From Lutibacter sp. A64 (lineage in GTDB: Bacteria; Bacteroidota; Bacteroidia; Flavobacteriales; Flavobacteriaceae), in NCBI RefSeq assembly GCF_022429565.1, contig NZ_CP092487.1:3304001-3368000 (forward strand): a DNA stretch of 64,000 nucleotides, given 5' to 3'. The notes under the pieces are model-generated. The model was not told the DNA's origin, made no database searches, and worked only from the letters and a program-made list of their open reading frames with translations. A program made the position numbers and the translations under genes. This document shows, one piece after another, positions 56,581-64,000 of this stretch (position 1 is its first letter; each line of letters starts with the position of its first letter).

Positions 56581-56985
56581 TTATTCTTTAGAACAAAGTT
56601 CGGTAAGTACACCTTGTGTAGATTTAGGGTGTAAAAATCCAATATTTAAACTTTCAGCACCTTTTCTAGAAACTTTATCTATAAGTCTTACACCGCGTTC
56701 TTCTGCAGTTTTTAGTGCTTCAGTTGCATTTGGTACAGCAAAAGCAATATGGTGTATTCCTTGCCCTCTTTTTTCTATAAATTTACCTATTGGACCATCT
56801 GGAGATGTGCTTTCTAATAATTCAATTTTAGTATCTCCAACTAAAAAAAAGGCTGTTTTCACTTTTTGATCAACAACCTCTTCAATACTATAACATTTAA
56901 GTCCTAAAACCTTTTCGTAGTATTCGATTGATTCTTCTAGATTATTTACTGCTATACCTAAATGTTCGATATGTGAAATATTCAT
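56581..56985 (-). CDS. mce: Methylmalonyl-CoA epimerase
   Basis: A 134-residue vicinal-oxygen-chelate protein of standard length. ISHIEHLGIAVNNLEESI and GIHHIAFAVPN carry metal-binding His residues, with Glu in IELLESTSPDGPI and the C-terminal HPKSTQGVLTELCS. It interconverts (R)- and (S)-methylmalonyl-CoA, linking the mutase to the decarboxylase. It is the first gene of the eight-gene operon, 40 bases before mmdA. Confidence 0.95.
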   Translation of the reverse strand: MNISHIEHLGIAVNNLEESIEYYEKVLGLKCYSIEEVVDQKVKTAFFLVGDTKIELLESTSPDGPIGKFIEKRGQGIHHIAFAVPNATEALKTAEERGVRLIDKVSRKGAESLNIGFLHPKSTQGVLTELCSKE

Positions 56986-57024
56986 AATTATTTAATGTTT
57001 TGTTTAATTTGTAAATTAATACTA

Positions 57025-57032
57025 CAAATTTA
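57025..57032 (-). promoter_or_regulatory. -7 promoter motif for the methylmalonyl operon
   Basis: On the minus strand TAAATTTG matches TAnnTTTG. It predicts a start near 57021 and a leader of about 36 bases to the mce ATG at 56985. Confidence 0.55.
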
Positions 57033-57083
57033 GATGAACCTTAAATTTAAAGATATGATAGATGTCATATAATGGGTTATATC

Positions 57084-57101
57084 TACTAAAACGTTTTAGT
57101 A
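57084..57101. promoter_or_regulatory. 18-bp perfect palindrome, candidate LacI-family operator
   Basis: TACTAAAACGTTTTAGTA is perfectly symmetric with a central CG, the layout of LacI/GalR-family operators (for example CRE-like AAAACGTTTT cores). It lies about 52 bases upstream of the mce -7 motif. No LacI-family gene is in the window, so the binding protein is unknown. Confidence 0.5.
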
Positions 57102-57415
57102 AAAAAGGAGCTAATTTTCAATAGGTTAAGAACGGGAAAAATTGTTTTTACAAACTAATTGTATGTTTTTTTAAAAAATGCAAGAAAAAAGAGGAAAAAA
57201 TTTAACCTTATATTTTAGAGTTATTTTTTTAGATTTTTAATATTTTAAATTCATTTTGTTTAACGGAAACCCTATTTTTTTAACGCTGTCTAAAGTTGTT
57301 TTTTTAATTTGTTAAAATAACTTTTAAGGAATCTCATTGTTGATAATGAAATGTTATTAAATTATTATAGTTTTATCAAAACAATATTTTTTGGATATAA
57401 CAGTTATTTTATTAC

Positions 57416-57423
57416 TATTTTTG
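57416..57423 (+). promoter_or_regulatory. -7 promoter motif for the lipoprotein gene at 57443
   Basis: TATTTTTG matches TAnnTTTG, with a TTG at 57391-57393 at roughly -33 (22-base spacing). The leader would be about 16 bases. Confidence 0.6.
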
Positions 57424-57442
57424 ACAATAATTTAGTTTTGTA

Positions 57443-58048
57443 ATGAGGTATTTATATAGTTTTTTAATAATAATTTTATTTTTTAATTTTTCTTGTATTA
57501 AAACAAAAAAAGTTGAAGAGGTGGCATCTGAAGCAGGTACTTTGGTAGTAGATACTACAGATAGAATTATAAATAATACCAGTGAAACTCTTATTCCAGA
57601 AGCAAAGCAAACCATAAAAGATTGGAAAGAATATCAGAAATTAGATCAATTTATGTTGAAATATTACAATGTTACTAATTTTGAAGCATTAAATAATGCA
57701 AAAGAATTGTCAGAATTAGTTCAACAGTTAAAAGATTCTATTCGCATAGATAAGTTAAAAACCCCAAATGTTGTTGCTAGATTTAATGTATTGCATAATG
57801 AAACTTTAAGGTTGGCAGATATGGCTACAATTTCTTCAATTACTAAAGAAGAAGTTAAAGAAGAAGTAAAAAAAATAATTGATTTATTTTCTGCAGTAAA
57901 TTCTAAAATAAATACTATTTATACAGCTGAAACCTTACAAGAAAAATTAGAAATTGATACCGAAGAGCCTCTAGATAACTTTAATGCTGTTAAAAATAAG
58001 ATTGAAGCAAATAGAAAAAAACCAATTAATAAAATTACACGCCAATAA
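57443..58048 (+). CDS. Lipoprotein of unknown function
   Basis: A 201-residue protein with lipobox-like Cys at residue 18 (FNFSC). The mature part is largely helical and charged, with predicted coiled segments around residues 65-110 and 130-180. No recognisable catalytic motif or domain is visible. It is followed 11 bases later by an SnoaL-like lipoprotein gene, so the two probably form an operon. Function is unknown. Confidence 0.75.
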   Translation: MRYLYSFLIIILFFNFSCIKTKKVEEVASEAGTLVVDTTDRIINNTSETLIPEAKQTIKDWKEYQKLDQFMLKYYNVTNFEALNNAKELSELVQQLKDSIRIDKLKTPNVVARFNVLHNETLRLADMATISSITKEEVKEEVKKIIDLFSAVNSKINTIYTAETLQEKLEIDTEEPLDNFNAVKNKIEANRKKPINKITRQ

Positions 58049-58059
58049 CACTCTTATAG

Positions 58060-58581
58060 ATGAAATATAATACAATTTTGATTTTAATAGTAGTATTAAT
58101 TTCATGTACAAAAAAAGAACAAAAAGAAGCACCTGTAGTTGATTTAAACACAGAAGAGGAGGTTATACAGTTGGTGCTTAATAATTGGCATAAAGATGCT
58201 TCTGAAGCTAATTTTGAAGCTTATTTTAAAGCAATGTCCAGTACAAGTGTTTTTATAGGAACAGATGCTTATGAAAATTGGAAGTTTAAAGCTTTTAAAA
58301 GTTTTAGTAAACCATATTTTGATAAAGGAAATGCATGGGATTTTACAAGCATAAGTAGAACTATTTATGTAGATGAAAAAGGTGAGATTGCCTGGTTTGA
58401 TGAGCTTTTAGATACTTGGATGGGCGTTTGTAGGGGTTCTGGAGTATTAAAAAAGAGCAATAATTCTTGGAAAATAGAGCAATACGTACTTTCTTTAACA
58501 ATACCAAACGATAATATTGAAGCTGTTATAAACTTAAACAGCAAACATGATTCTATTTTTTTAAAGAAGTTTAATAACTAA
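58060..58581 (+). CDS. SnoaL/NTF2-like lipoprotein
   Basis: A 173-residue lipoprotein with lipobox Cys at residue 16 (VLISC). The remainder looks like an NTF2-like (SnoaL/DUF4440-type) cone: an N-terminal helix (EEEVIQLVLNNWHKDASEAN), FEAYFKAMSSTSVFIGTDA and the strands GEIAWFDELLDTWM and GSGVLKKSNNSWKIEQYVLS. Such domains bind small ligands or form dimers in many contexts. It is convergent with the next gene, one base from its stop. Ligand unknown. Confidence 0.8.
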   Translation: MKYNTILILIVVLISCTKKEQKEAPVVDLNTEEEVIQLVLNNWHKDASEANFEAYFKAMSSTSVFIGTDAYENWKFKAFKSFSKPYFDKGNAWDFTSISRTIYVDEKGEIAWFDELLDTWMGVCRGSGVLKKSNNSWKIEQYVLSLTIPNDNIEAVINLNSKHDSIFLKKFNN

Positions 58582-58582
58582 T

Positions 58583-58942
58583 TTAATAACTGTCTTTCAG
58601 TTTATCTTGAATTTCTGATTCTTCAATTTTTACTATTTTATTGTTATTGTACACCACTTTTGTAATTTTATCTTTGTTCCAATATGTCCATACGCCAACT
58701 TTTAAACCATAATGGTAAGTGGCAAAACATTTAGGTGTTCCATCTTCATTATAGCTTTCCCAAGAGGAGTGTAGCTTGCCTTCTTTGGTATAATACCCAT
58801 GTTGCATTATAGTGCCACTTTTATAAAATATGGTAATTTCTTGTAAATCACCTTCTGTTTTAATTTCAGGTAATTTAGTTTCTTGAGCATAAGAAGTTGT
58901 ACATAAAAATACAAGAGTCAATAGCAATATTAATTTTTTCAT
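58583..58942 (-). CDS. Exported MORN-repeat (YwqK-like) protein
   Basis: A 119-residue protein with a signal peptide ending TSYAQ (residue 20). The body has MORN-variant repeats: GTIMQHGYYTKEGKLHSSWESYNEDGTPK and YGLKVGVWTYWNKDKI, shown in parts. Such repeats are common in small envelope proteins of Bacteroidota and in YwqK-type antitoxins, although the signal peptide makes a toxin-antitoxin role unlikely here. Function unknown. Confidence 0.82.
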   Translation of the reverse strand: MKKLILLLTLVFLCTTSYAQETKLPEIKTEGDLQEITIFYKSGTIMQHGYYTKEGKLHSSWESYNEDGTPKCFATYHYGLKVGVWTYWNKDKITKVVYNNNKIVKIEESEIQDKLKDSY

Positions 58943-58977
58943 AATTGTATTTTTATAAGTTGATTCTCAAATTTACA

Positions 58978-58985
58978 AAAATGAA
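58978..58985 (-). promoter_or_regulatory. -7 promoter motif for the MORN-type gene
   Basis: On the minus strand TAAATTTG, followed by AG, matches TAnnTTTG about 36 bases from the ATG at 58942. Confidence 0.5.
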
Positions 58986-59042
58986 ACCTTAAATAAAATG
59001 ATTAAAATCAGTATTTTATAGTTGATTTCAAATAAATACAAA

Positions 59043-59516
59043 CTATTGGATTAACATTTTTACAGTTTTAAAAACCAATTCAGATTCAAAACCTTTTGAA
59101 ATTAAAAATGAAGCTAATTTTGAGCTTTTTTTATATGAATTAGTTTCTTTTATAAGCGGTAATTTTTTTTCAGCAATAGATTGAAGTGTTGTTAGGTAAA
59201 GGTTTTCATCTATTTCTTTTAAACCAGATTTTATGTTATAATCGGAAATTCCTTTAAATTTTAACTGATTTATAATTTTAATTCTTCCCCATTTTTTTAT
59301 TGAAAATTTGCCTCTAACAAAAGATTTAGCATAGCGTTCTTCATTTAAATAATTGTGTTGCAATAAATGTAAAATTATATGGTCTTTTGCTTCAGAAATC
59401 ATATTTAAATCGTACAATTTTTGTTCAACTTCTTTATGGCAACGTTCTTGGTAAGCACAATAGTTTTCTAAAACTTTTGTAGCCTCATCAACGGTATATG
59501 ATTTTTTTTTATTCAC
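59043..59516 (-). CDS. recX: Regulatory protein RecX
   Basis: A 157-residue protein made of three-helix repeats. LLQHNYLNEERYAKSFVRGK and the KKWGRIKIINQLKFKGIS segment are the RecX signature. It binds RecA filaments and limits recombinase activity. As in other Bacteroidota, it is not next to recA. A pseudouridine synthase gene lies upstream on the same strand, 63 bases away, and could be co-transcribed. Confidence 0.9.
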   Translation of the reverse strand: MNKKKSYTVDEATKVLENYCAYQERCHKEVEQKLYDLNMISEAKDHIILHLLQHNYLNEERYAKSFVRGKFSIKKWGRIKIINQLKFKGISDYNIKSGLKEIDENLYLTTLQSIAEKKLPLIKETNSYKKSSKLASFLISKGFESELVFKTVKMLIQ

Positions 59517-59579
59517 AATTAAGTACTCTTCTAAATATTTTTTAAAAATACTATTTTCTTATATAAAAAGATAATGCTT

Positions 59580-61256
59580 TTAAAAATCGGCTTTTTTATA
59601 AAATTTAAGCTGTTGTTTTGTTGTTGGGTGTACAAACTCTAGCGTGTCGGCATGTAAATATAAGCGATCTGCTTTTTTACCATACAAATCGTCACCTATA
59701 ATAGGAATATTTAATCCTAGTTTATGCGCAGCATGTACTCGTAGTTGATGTGTTCTTCCTGAAATTGGATAAAAGTGTATTTTTGTTTTTCCGTTTTTCC
59801 GTTCAATTACTTCCCAATTTGTTTCAGCGGGTTTTCCATGTTCAAAACAAACTAATTGTCGTGGTCTATCGTCTAAATCTACACGAAGTGGTAAGTTTAT
59901 TTTTCCTTTATCTTCAGTTACAATTCCATCTAATAAAGCAGTATACCTTTTTTGTACGGTTTTATTAATAAACTGACTTTGCAGGTTTTTATGTGCTTTT
60001 TTATTCTTTGCTAACACTAATAAACCAGAAGTAGACATGTCTAATCTATGCACTATAATTGGACCCGAAATGTTACTAATTTGTTGCTTAATTCTTGTAT
60101 AAACTGAATCTTGAATATGAATTCCAGGAACGGACAAAAACTCAGCTGGTTTGTAAATAACAATTAATTGTTCGTCTTCAAAAATAGTTTCTAGTTCTTT
60201 ACCAATTGCCGGATTTTGTAATAAGGGATCCGTGTCTAATTCCATTCCAGCTAACATATGTGTTAAAATAGGTTTGCATTTTCTTTGACAAGCAGGATAG
60301 AATTGTTTGTGTTTTCGTATTTCTTTATTGGGCGACTGACCCCACCAAAACTCAGCCATTGCAATTGGTTTTAAATTGTGTAAAAAAGCATATTGCATTA
60401 ATTTTGGAGCTGCACATTCTCCGGAGCCAGCAGGTGGATTTTGTTCTGCAGTTTCTGCAAATAATTGCGATAAATTTTTGACTTCTTTTTTTGAATTTAA
60501 AAACTGATATTGTTCAAATAAATAGTTTTGTAATGCAGCAGATTTATTTTTTCGTTGCGCTTTTAAATCTGTTATTTTAGTTGTAAAAACATTTAATTTT
60601 TCTTTGTGAGCATTTAAAGTATGTTCCCAATAACGATTTACATTATTAAAAAAATATTTGGCTTCTAAACTCTCTTTACTTAGTGTTTTTGAAAATGCAG
60701 TATAAGCTTCTGTTGATAATTCAGGTTTAGCTTTTTCTCGTCTGAAATTACGATCTTTTTTAGCAGTTTTTAAAGCTTCTTTTTTTTCTTGAATATCAAT
60801 AGTCGCTTTTTTCTTTTTCTGATTAAATTGATTTAAAAGCAATCGATATTCGGTATTGTTTTCTAAATGTTCTATCGCTAAGTTTATATCGTTTAAAACA
60901 GCTTCTTCTTTTAAGAAATACGAATCTTTTGAAAGCATATCATAAACTGGAGGTACAAATAATTTATGCTGATTTTTATCTGCTAATTTTCCTGAAACCG
61001 CTGTAATATATCCAATTTCGTTTTGTTCATTTTTAACTATTAATACACCAAACATTTTACCAATTACCAATCCTTTTTTAGAAGGATCTATTCCAAAATT
61101 ATGTTCAAAATCGGTTTGTGTTTCTAAATAATACTGAACTTCTTGTGCTGCAATTTTGCATAAAGGATGTGGTTCATAATAAAAAGGAAACGTAAACTTG
61201 TTAGGAAGTTTAATGTGGTTGATAGGAGTAGAGAAGTGTTGAAAATACGTGTGCAC
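59580..61256 (-). CDS. RluA-family pseudouridine synthase with long N-terminal extension
   Basis: A 558-residue enzyme. The catalytic domain occupies about residues 340-555, with HRLDMSTSGLLVLAKN carrying the catalytic Asp, and GRTHQLRVHAAH and DDLYG near the end. The first ~330 residues are an unusual extension: a beta-rich start, then a long charged coiled coil (about 125-245), then a Cys-containing segment (SGECAAPKLMQYAFLHNLKP, and QFYPACQRKCKPILTHML). The combination is a known architecture in Bacteroidota and some Gammaproteobacteria. It modifies rRNA or tRNA; the target is not assigned. Confidence 0.9.
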   Translation of the reverse strand: MHTYFQHFSTPINHIKLPNKFTFPFYYEPHPLCKIAAQEVQYYLETQTDFEHNFGIDPSKKGLVIGKMFGVLIVKNEQNEIGYITAVSGKLADKNQHKLFVPPVYDMLSKDSYFLKEEAVLNDINLAIEHLENNTEYRLLLNQFNQKKKKATIDIQEKKEALKTAKKDRNFRREKAKPELSTEAYTAFSKTLSKESLEAKYFFNNVNRYWEHTLNAHKEKLNVFTTKITDLKAQRKNKSAALQNYLFEQYQFLNSKKEVKNLSQLFAETAEQNPPAGSGECAAPKLMQYAFLHNLKPIAMAEFWWGQSPNKEIRKHKQFYPACQRKCKPILTHMLAGMELDTDPLLQNPAIGKELETIFEDEQLIVIYKPAEFLSVPGIHIQDSVYTRIKQQISNISGPIIVHRLDMSTSGLLVLAKNKKAHKNLQSQFINKTVQKRYTALLDGIVTEDKGKINLPLRVDLDDRPRQLVCFEHGKPAETNWEVIERKNGKTKIHFYPISGRTHQLRVHAAHKLGLNIPIIGDDLYGKKADRLYLHADTLEFVHPTTKQQLKFYKKADF

Positions 61257-61278
61257 AATTAGTATAATTTAGTTTTTG

Positions 61279-61286
61279 CAAATATA
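61279..61286 (-). promoter_or_regulatory. -7 promoter motif for the pseudouridine synthase gene
   Basis: On the minus strand TATATTTG, followed by CA, matches TAnnTTTG, with a leader of about 19 bases to the ATG at 61256. Confidence 0.6.
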
Positions 61287-61362
61287 CTTTTTTACATTTC
61301 AATTAAACTGTTTTGTGTGTTTTTGAATTGAGAGTTTACAAATTCATAAATAGATTTTTTTC

Positions 61363-61412
61363 ATAAAAAAAACCTGAAATATACACATTTGAAATGTTCA
61401 TATTTCAGGTTT
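61363..61412 (-). terminator. Intrinsic terminator after the RND pump gene
   Basis: AAACCTGAAATAT (61370-61382) pairs with ATATTTCAGGTTT (61400-61412), and the loop holds a further short inverted repeat (ACATTT/AAATGT). On the minus strand a T run (61369-61363) follows, as expected for the leftward gene. Confidence 0.9.
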
Positions 61413-61433
61413 ATATTATTTTTTAATATAAAA

Positions 61434-64000
61434 TTATTGTTTTCTTTTAAGTCTAAATTTTAGATTGTTTAACATAGAATACATTATTGGAACAATAACC
61501 AATGTTAAAAATGTAGCAAAGGTTAAACCAAAAATAATAGTCCAAGACATTGGTCCCCAGAACACCACATTTTCTCCGCCAATATAAAATTGAGGGTCGA
61601 ATTCAGTAAACAAGGTCATAAAATTAATATTAATACCAATAGCTAAAGGAAGTAACCCTAAAATGGTTGTAATGGCTGTTAATAAAACAGGTCTTAAACG
61701 TGTTTTTCCACCTTCAACAATACTTTCGTAAATAAGTTCTTTTGTTAAAGCTCCAGGTTCTAAACCTTGTTCAGATCTTTTGCGTACCATTATTAAATTG
61801 GTGTAGTCAATTAAAACAATTGCGTTATTTACCACAATTCCTGCTAAGGAAATAACACCAATCATTGTCATCATAATAACAAATTCCATATTAAAAATAA
61901 TTAAGCCAAGTAATACACCAATTAAACTTAATAGTACAGAAATTGAAATAATTACAGGTGTAGAAGTTGAATTAAATTGTCCTACAAGAATTAAAAATAT
62001 TAAGAAAACTGCAATAAGAAGCGCTTTACTTAAAAAGGCCATTTCTTCGGCTTGAGATTCTTGTTCACCGGTAAACGAAATGGTAATACCTTTTGGCAAG
62101 GTATAGCTTTTTAAAGCATCTTTAATTTGATTATTTACATCGGTTGGATTGTAGTTTTCAATTACATTAGATGAGATTGTAATAACCCTATTTAAGTCTT
62201 TTCGTTTTACAGCACTAAATGTAGAAGAGGTTTCTGCATGTGCTACAGAAGATATAGGGACCTGTACAATTTGTCCATTACTTGCGTTTCTAAAAGTAAT
62301 TTTCTGATTGATAAGTAAATCCTTATTGTAACGGTATTTGTCCATTAAACGAATGTTAATCGGATAATCATCTTCACCATCTTTAAACGTAGAAACTTCT
62401 TTTCCAAATATTGAAGTTCTTAAAGCATCTCCAATTTGACCGGTAGAAATATTTAGCCTTCTAGCCTTTTGACGGTCTATAATAATTGGCATTTCAGGTT
62501 TTCCTTGTTCTACATCTAATTTTAAATCTTCAATTCCTAAAATTGTTGTTTTGTTTATAAATTGACGAATATCATCAGCGGTTTCTAGTAATTCTTCATA
62601 ATTATCTCCAGCAACTTCAATATTAATTGGAGCACCAGCTGGCGGTCCATCTGCAGGTCTATCAACAGTAATATTAACACCAGGAATTTCTTTTAATAAG
62701 TTTCTAATGTCAATTAAAACGTCGTCGGTTTCCACGCCACCTCTTTCTATAAATTTTACAAAATCTACAGTAATACGAGCTTTATTTGGAGTAGTTCCAC
62801 CTTGCTGACCTTGATTTGGGTCGCTTGTACCTTCACCAACCTGACCAATAAGAGAAGTTATAAGGTTATTTTCACCATTAACTTCATATTTTTTTAAATA
62901 TTCTTGAATTCTATTTTCTACTTCAATAGAAAGTTCGTTTGTTTTTTCAATGTCTGTTCCAATTGGATATTCTAAATAAACGTATACTTGTTTTGGAGGT
63001 GTTTCTGGAAAAAATAGCACTTTTGGTGGAAATGCTGCAAATAACATAAAAGCAAAAATTAATAAACCAAATGTTGCTACAAAGAAATAACCAGGTCTTT
63101 TTTTGTATAGTACAAATTTGAGAGTTTTCTCATACATGTATTCTAAACGAGGCAGAAATTTATTTTGAAACCAAGTAGTGGCAGGGGTAAGTAGCTTAGT
63201 GTTTATAATTCTTAGCAAACCTGCTAAAACTAATAGTAATCCAAAAGCATTTAATCCTCCAGATTTAATAGTAAGCCCTGCAATTATGAACAATACTCCA
63301 AATGCAAAAATTACGGAACTAAAAATTAATATTTTTTTAAAATTAACTTCATCTTCTTTAATTTTCATATATACTGAAGTTAACATTGGGTTGATAACCA
63401 AAGCAACAAATAAAGAAGAAGATAGCACTATAATTAGTGTAATTGGTAAATAGCGCATAAATTCTCCCATCATACCTGGCCAAAATGCAATTGGCAAAAA
63501 TGCAGCAAGCGTAGTAGCCGTTGAAGCTATAATTGGCATAGCAACTTCACCAACACCATATTTTGCAGCATCTATGTTTGAATAGCCTTCATCTAGCAAT
63601 CTATAAACATTTTCTACAACTACAATTCCATTATCTACCAACATTCCCAATGCTATTACTAACGAAAATAATACCATGGTATTTAAGGTTACACCTAATG
63701 CATTTAAAATTATAAACGAAATAAACATAGACAAAGGAATGGCAATACCTACAAACAAGGCATTTCTAATTCCAAGGAAAAATAATAAAACTAAAACTAC
63801 TAATATTATTCCTAGAATAATGCTGTTTTCCAAATCGGCAACCATTGTTTTGGTGTCGTTAGTTTGATCGTTGGTTTTAGAAATATATAAGTTCGATGGA
63901 AAGTAATTTTCTTGTGCTTTAGCTATTATTTCATCTATTTGAGTAGAGGCATTAATTAAATTTTCACCACCTCTTTTAGTTACATCAAGCATAACTACTG
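61434..64000 (-). CDS. RND-family efflux transporter permease, N-terminus beyond the window
   Basis: At least 854 residues of an AcrB/CusA-type inner membrane pump; the frame is open to the right edge, so the first ~300 residues are missing. The visible part starts in the porter domain at VVMLDVTKRGGENLI. Then come helices with GIILVVLVLLFFLGIRNALFVG (cited in part), LVIALGMLVDNGIVVVENV with the proton-relay Asp, and the second half with SLAGIVVNNAIVLIDYTN. An extra pair of helices inserted around 225-290 precedes the loop. Such pumps export drugs or metals with a periplasmic adaptor. The adaptor and outer membrane genes would lie to the right. Confidence 0.93.
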   Translation of the reverse strand, partial: VVMLDVTKRGGENLINASTQIDEIIAKAQENYFPSNLYISKTNDQTNDTKTMVADLENSIILGIILVVLVLLFFLGIRNALFVGIAIPLSMFISFIILNALGVTLNTMVLFSLVIALGMLVDNGIVVVENVYRLLDEGYSNIDAAKYGVGEVAMPIIASTATTLAAFLPIAFWPGMMGEFMRYLPITLIIVLSSSLFVALVINPMLTSVYMKIKEDEVNFKKILIFSSVIFAFGVLFIIAGLTIKSGGLNAFGLLLVLAGLLRIINTKLLTPATTWFQNKFLPRLEYMYEKTLKFVLYKKRPGYFFVATFGLLIFAFMLFAAFPPKVLFFPETPPKQVYVYLEYPIGTDIEKTNELSIEVENRIQEYLKKYEVNGENNLITSLIGQVGEGTSDPNQGQQGGTTPNKARITVDFVKFIERGGVETDDVLIDIRNLLKEIPGVNITVDRPADGPPAGAPINIEVAGDNYEELLETADDIRQFINKTTILGIEDLKLDVEQGKPEMPIIIDRQKARRLNISTGQIGDALRTSIFGKEVSTFKDGEDDYPINIRLMDKYRYNKDLLINQKITFRNASNGQIVQVPISSVAHAETSSTFSAVKRKDLNRVITISSNVIENYNPTDVNNQIKDALKSYTLPKGITISFTGEQESQAEEMAFLSKALLIAVFLIFLILVGQFNSTSTPVIISISVLLSLIGVLLGLIIFNMEFVIMMTMIGVISLAGIVVNNAIVLIDYTNLIMVRKRSEQGLEPGALTKELIYESIVEGGKTRLRPVLLTAITTILGLLPLAIGININFMTLFTEFDPQFYIGGENVVFWGPMSWTIIFGLTFATFLTLVIVPIMYSMLNNLKFRLKRKQ

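Larger units (their letters stand above)
56986..57442. other. 457-base intergenic region with divergent promoters and a palindrome
   Basis: No gene was found in this very AT-rich stretch. It contains -7 motifs at both ends (57025-57032 minus, 57416-57423 plus) and an 18-base palindrome at 57084-57101. The remainder, about 57105-57390, shows only A/T runs and no convincing hairpin or repeat. Confidence 0.7.

Noticed and set aside
58583-58942. YwqK-type toxin-antitoxin gene
   Set aside because: It has a signal peptide and no toxin partner; MORN-type repeats alone do not indicate an antitoxin.
61434-64000. Possible N-terminal truncation (pseudogene) of the RND pump
   Set aside because: The frame is open through the right edge, so the missing N-terminus is explained by the window boundary.

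Overview
The window is chromosomal DNA from a member of the Bacteroidota, most likely an aerobic or facultative (probably marine) Flavobacteriaceae; the genus cannot be fixed from the sequence alone. The grounds are very AT-rich DNA, absence of Shine-Dalgarno sites, frequent Bacteroidota-type -7 promoter motifs (TAnnTTTG), TonB-dependent receptors paired with surface lipoproteins, fused flavobacterial proteins and Bacteroidota-specific DUF families. No phage, insertion sequence, CRISPR array or rRNA operon was seen; there is one tRNA gene (Arg, CCT).

Layout. 1-2436: the end of a mannan-utilisation locus (C-terminus of an AGE-family 2-epimerase, a GH5 beta-mannanase lipoprotein, an AraC regulator). 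2608-11825: a two-armed metal/siderophore uptake locus. The leftward arm encodes a periplasmic ankyrin protein, a DUF2271 protein with a flavinylation-like motif, and a PepSY membrane protein fused to a flavodoxin plus FAD/NAD(P)H reductase. The rightward arm encodes a TonB receptor and a DUF4374 surface lipoprotein; an AraC regulator lies between. This resembles the Bacteroides XusABC xenosiderophore system with an added electron-transfer chain. 12026-13521: an ArsR-type repressor and its metal(loid) permease, each with a matching candidate operator. 13709-23378: tRNA-Arg, GH2 glycosidase, M19 dipeptidase, Na+/H+ antiporter, AlkB-like dioxygenase, LpxH-like phosphoesterase, glycosyltransferase and an oxidoreductase.

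23458-39780 is mostly housekeeping: 2-oxoacid:ferredoxin oxidoreductase with its divergent ferredoxin, lepA, dusB, katG, a LolC/E-like permease, rbfA, and ftsX-DUF3098-uppP-truB. 40020-56985 is the metabolic heart of the window: meaB, then a cobalamin riboswitch controlling btuB, a BtuG-like beta-propeller lipoprotein and a BtuH-like lipoprotein candidate. Convergent to it is an eight-gene operon for methylmalonyl-CoA epimerase, Na+-translocating methylmalonyl-CoA decarboxylase (four subunits), a CoA transferase and both subunits of B12-dependent methylmalonyl-CoA mutase. B12 import, the mutase chaperone and the B12-dependent pathway thus sit side by side, and the operon could run a sodium-pumping succinate-to-propionate cycle. 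57443-64000: small lipoproteins, a MORN-type protein, RecX, an RluA-type pseudouridine synthase and a 5'-truncated RND efflux pump.

The most unusual items are the flavin-based electron relay attached to a Xus-like uptake system, with a shared 22-bp site on both arms; the compact Na+-pump/B12 block, with an 18-bp LacI-like palindrome upstream; and paired ArsR operators. Family names were assigned by eye from motifs and remembered family features, not by database search.
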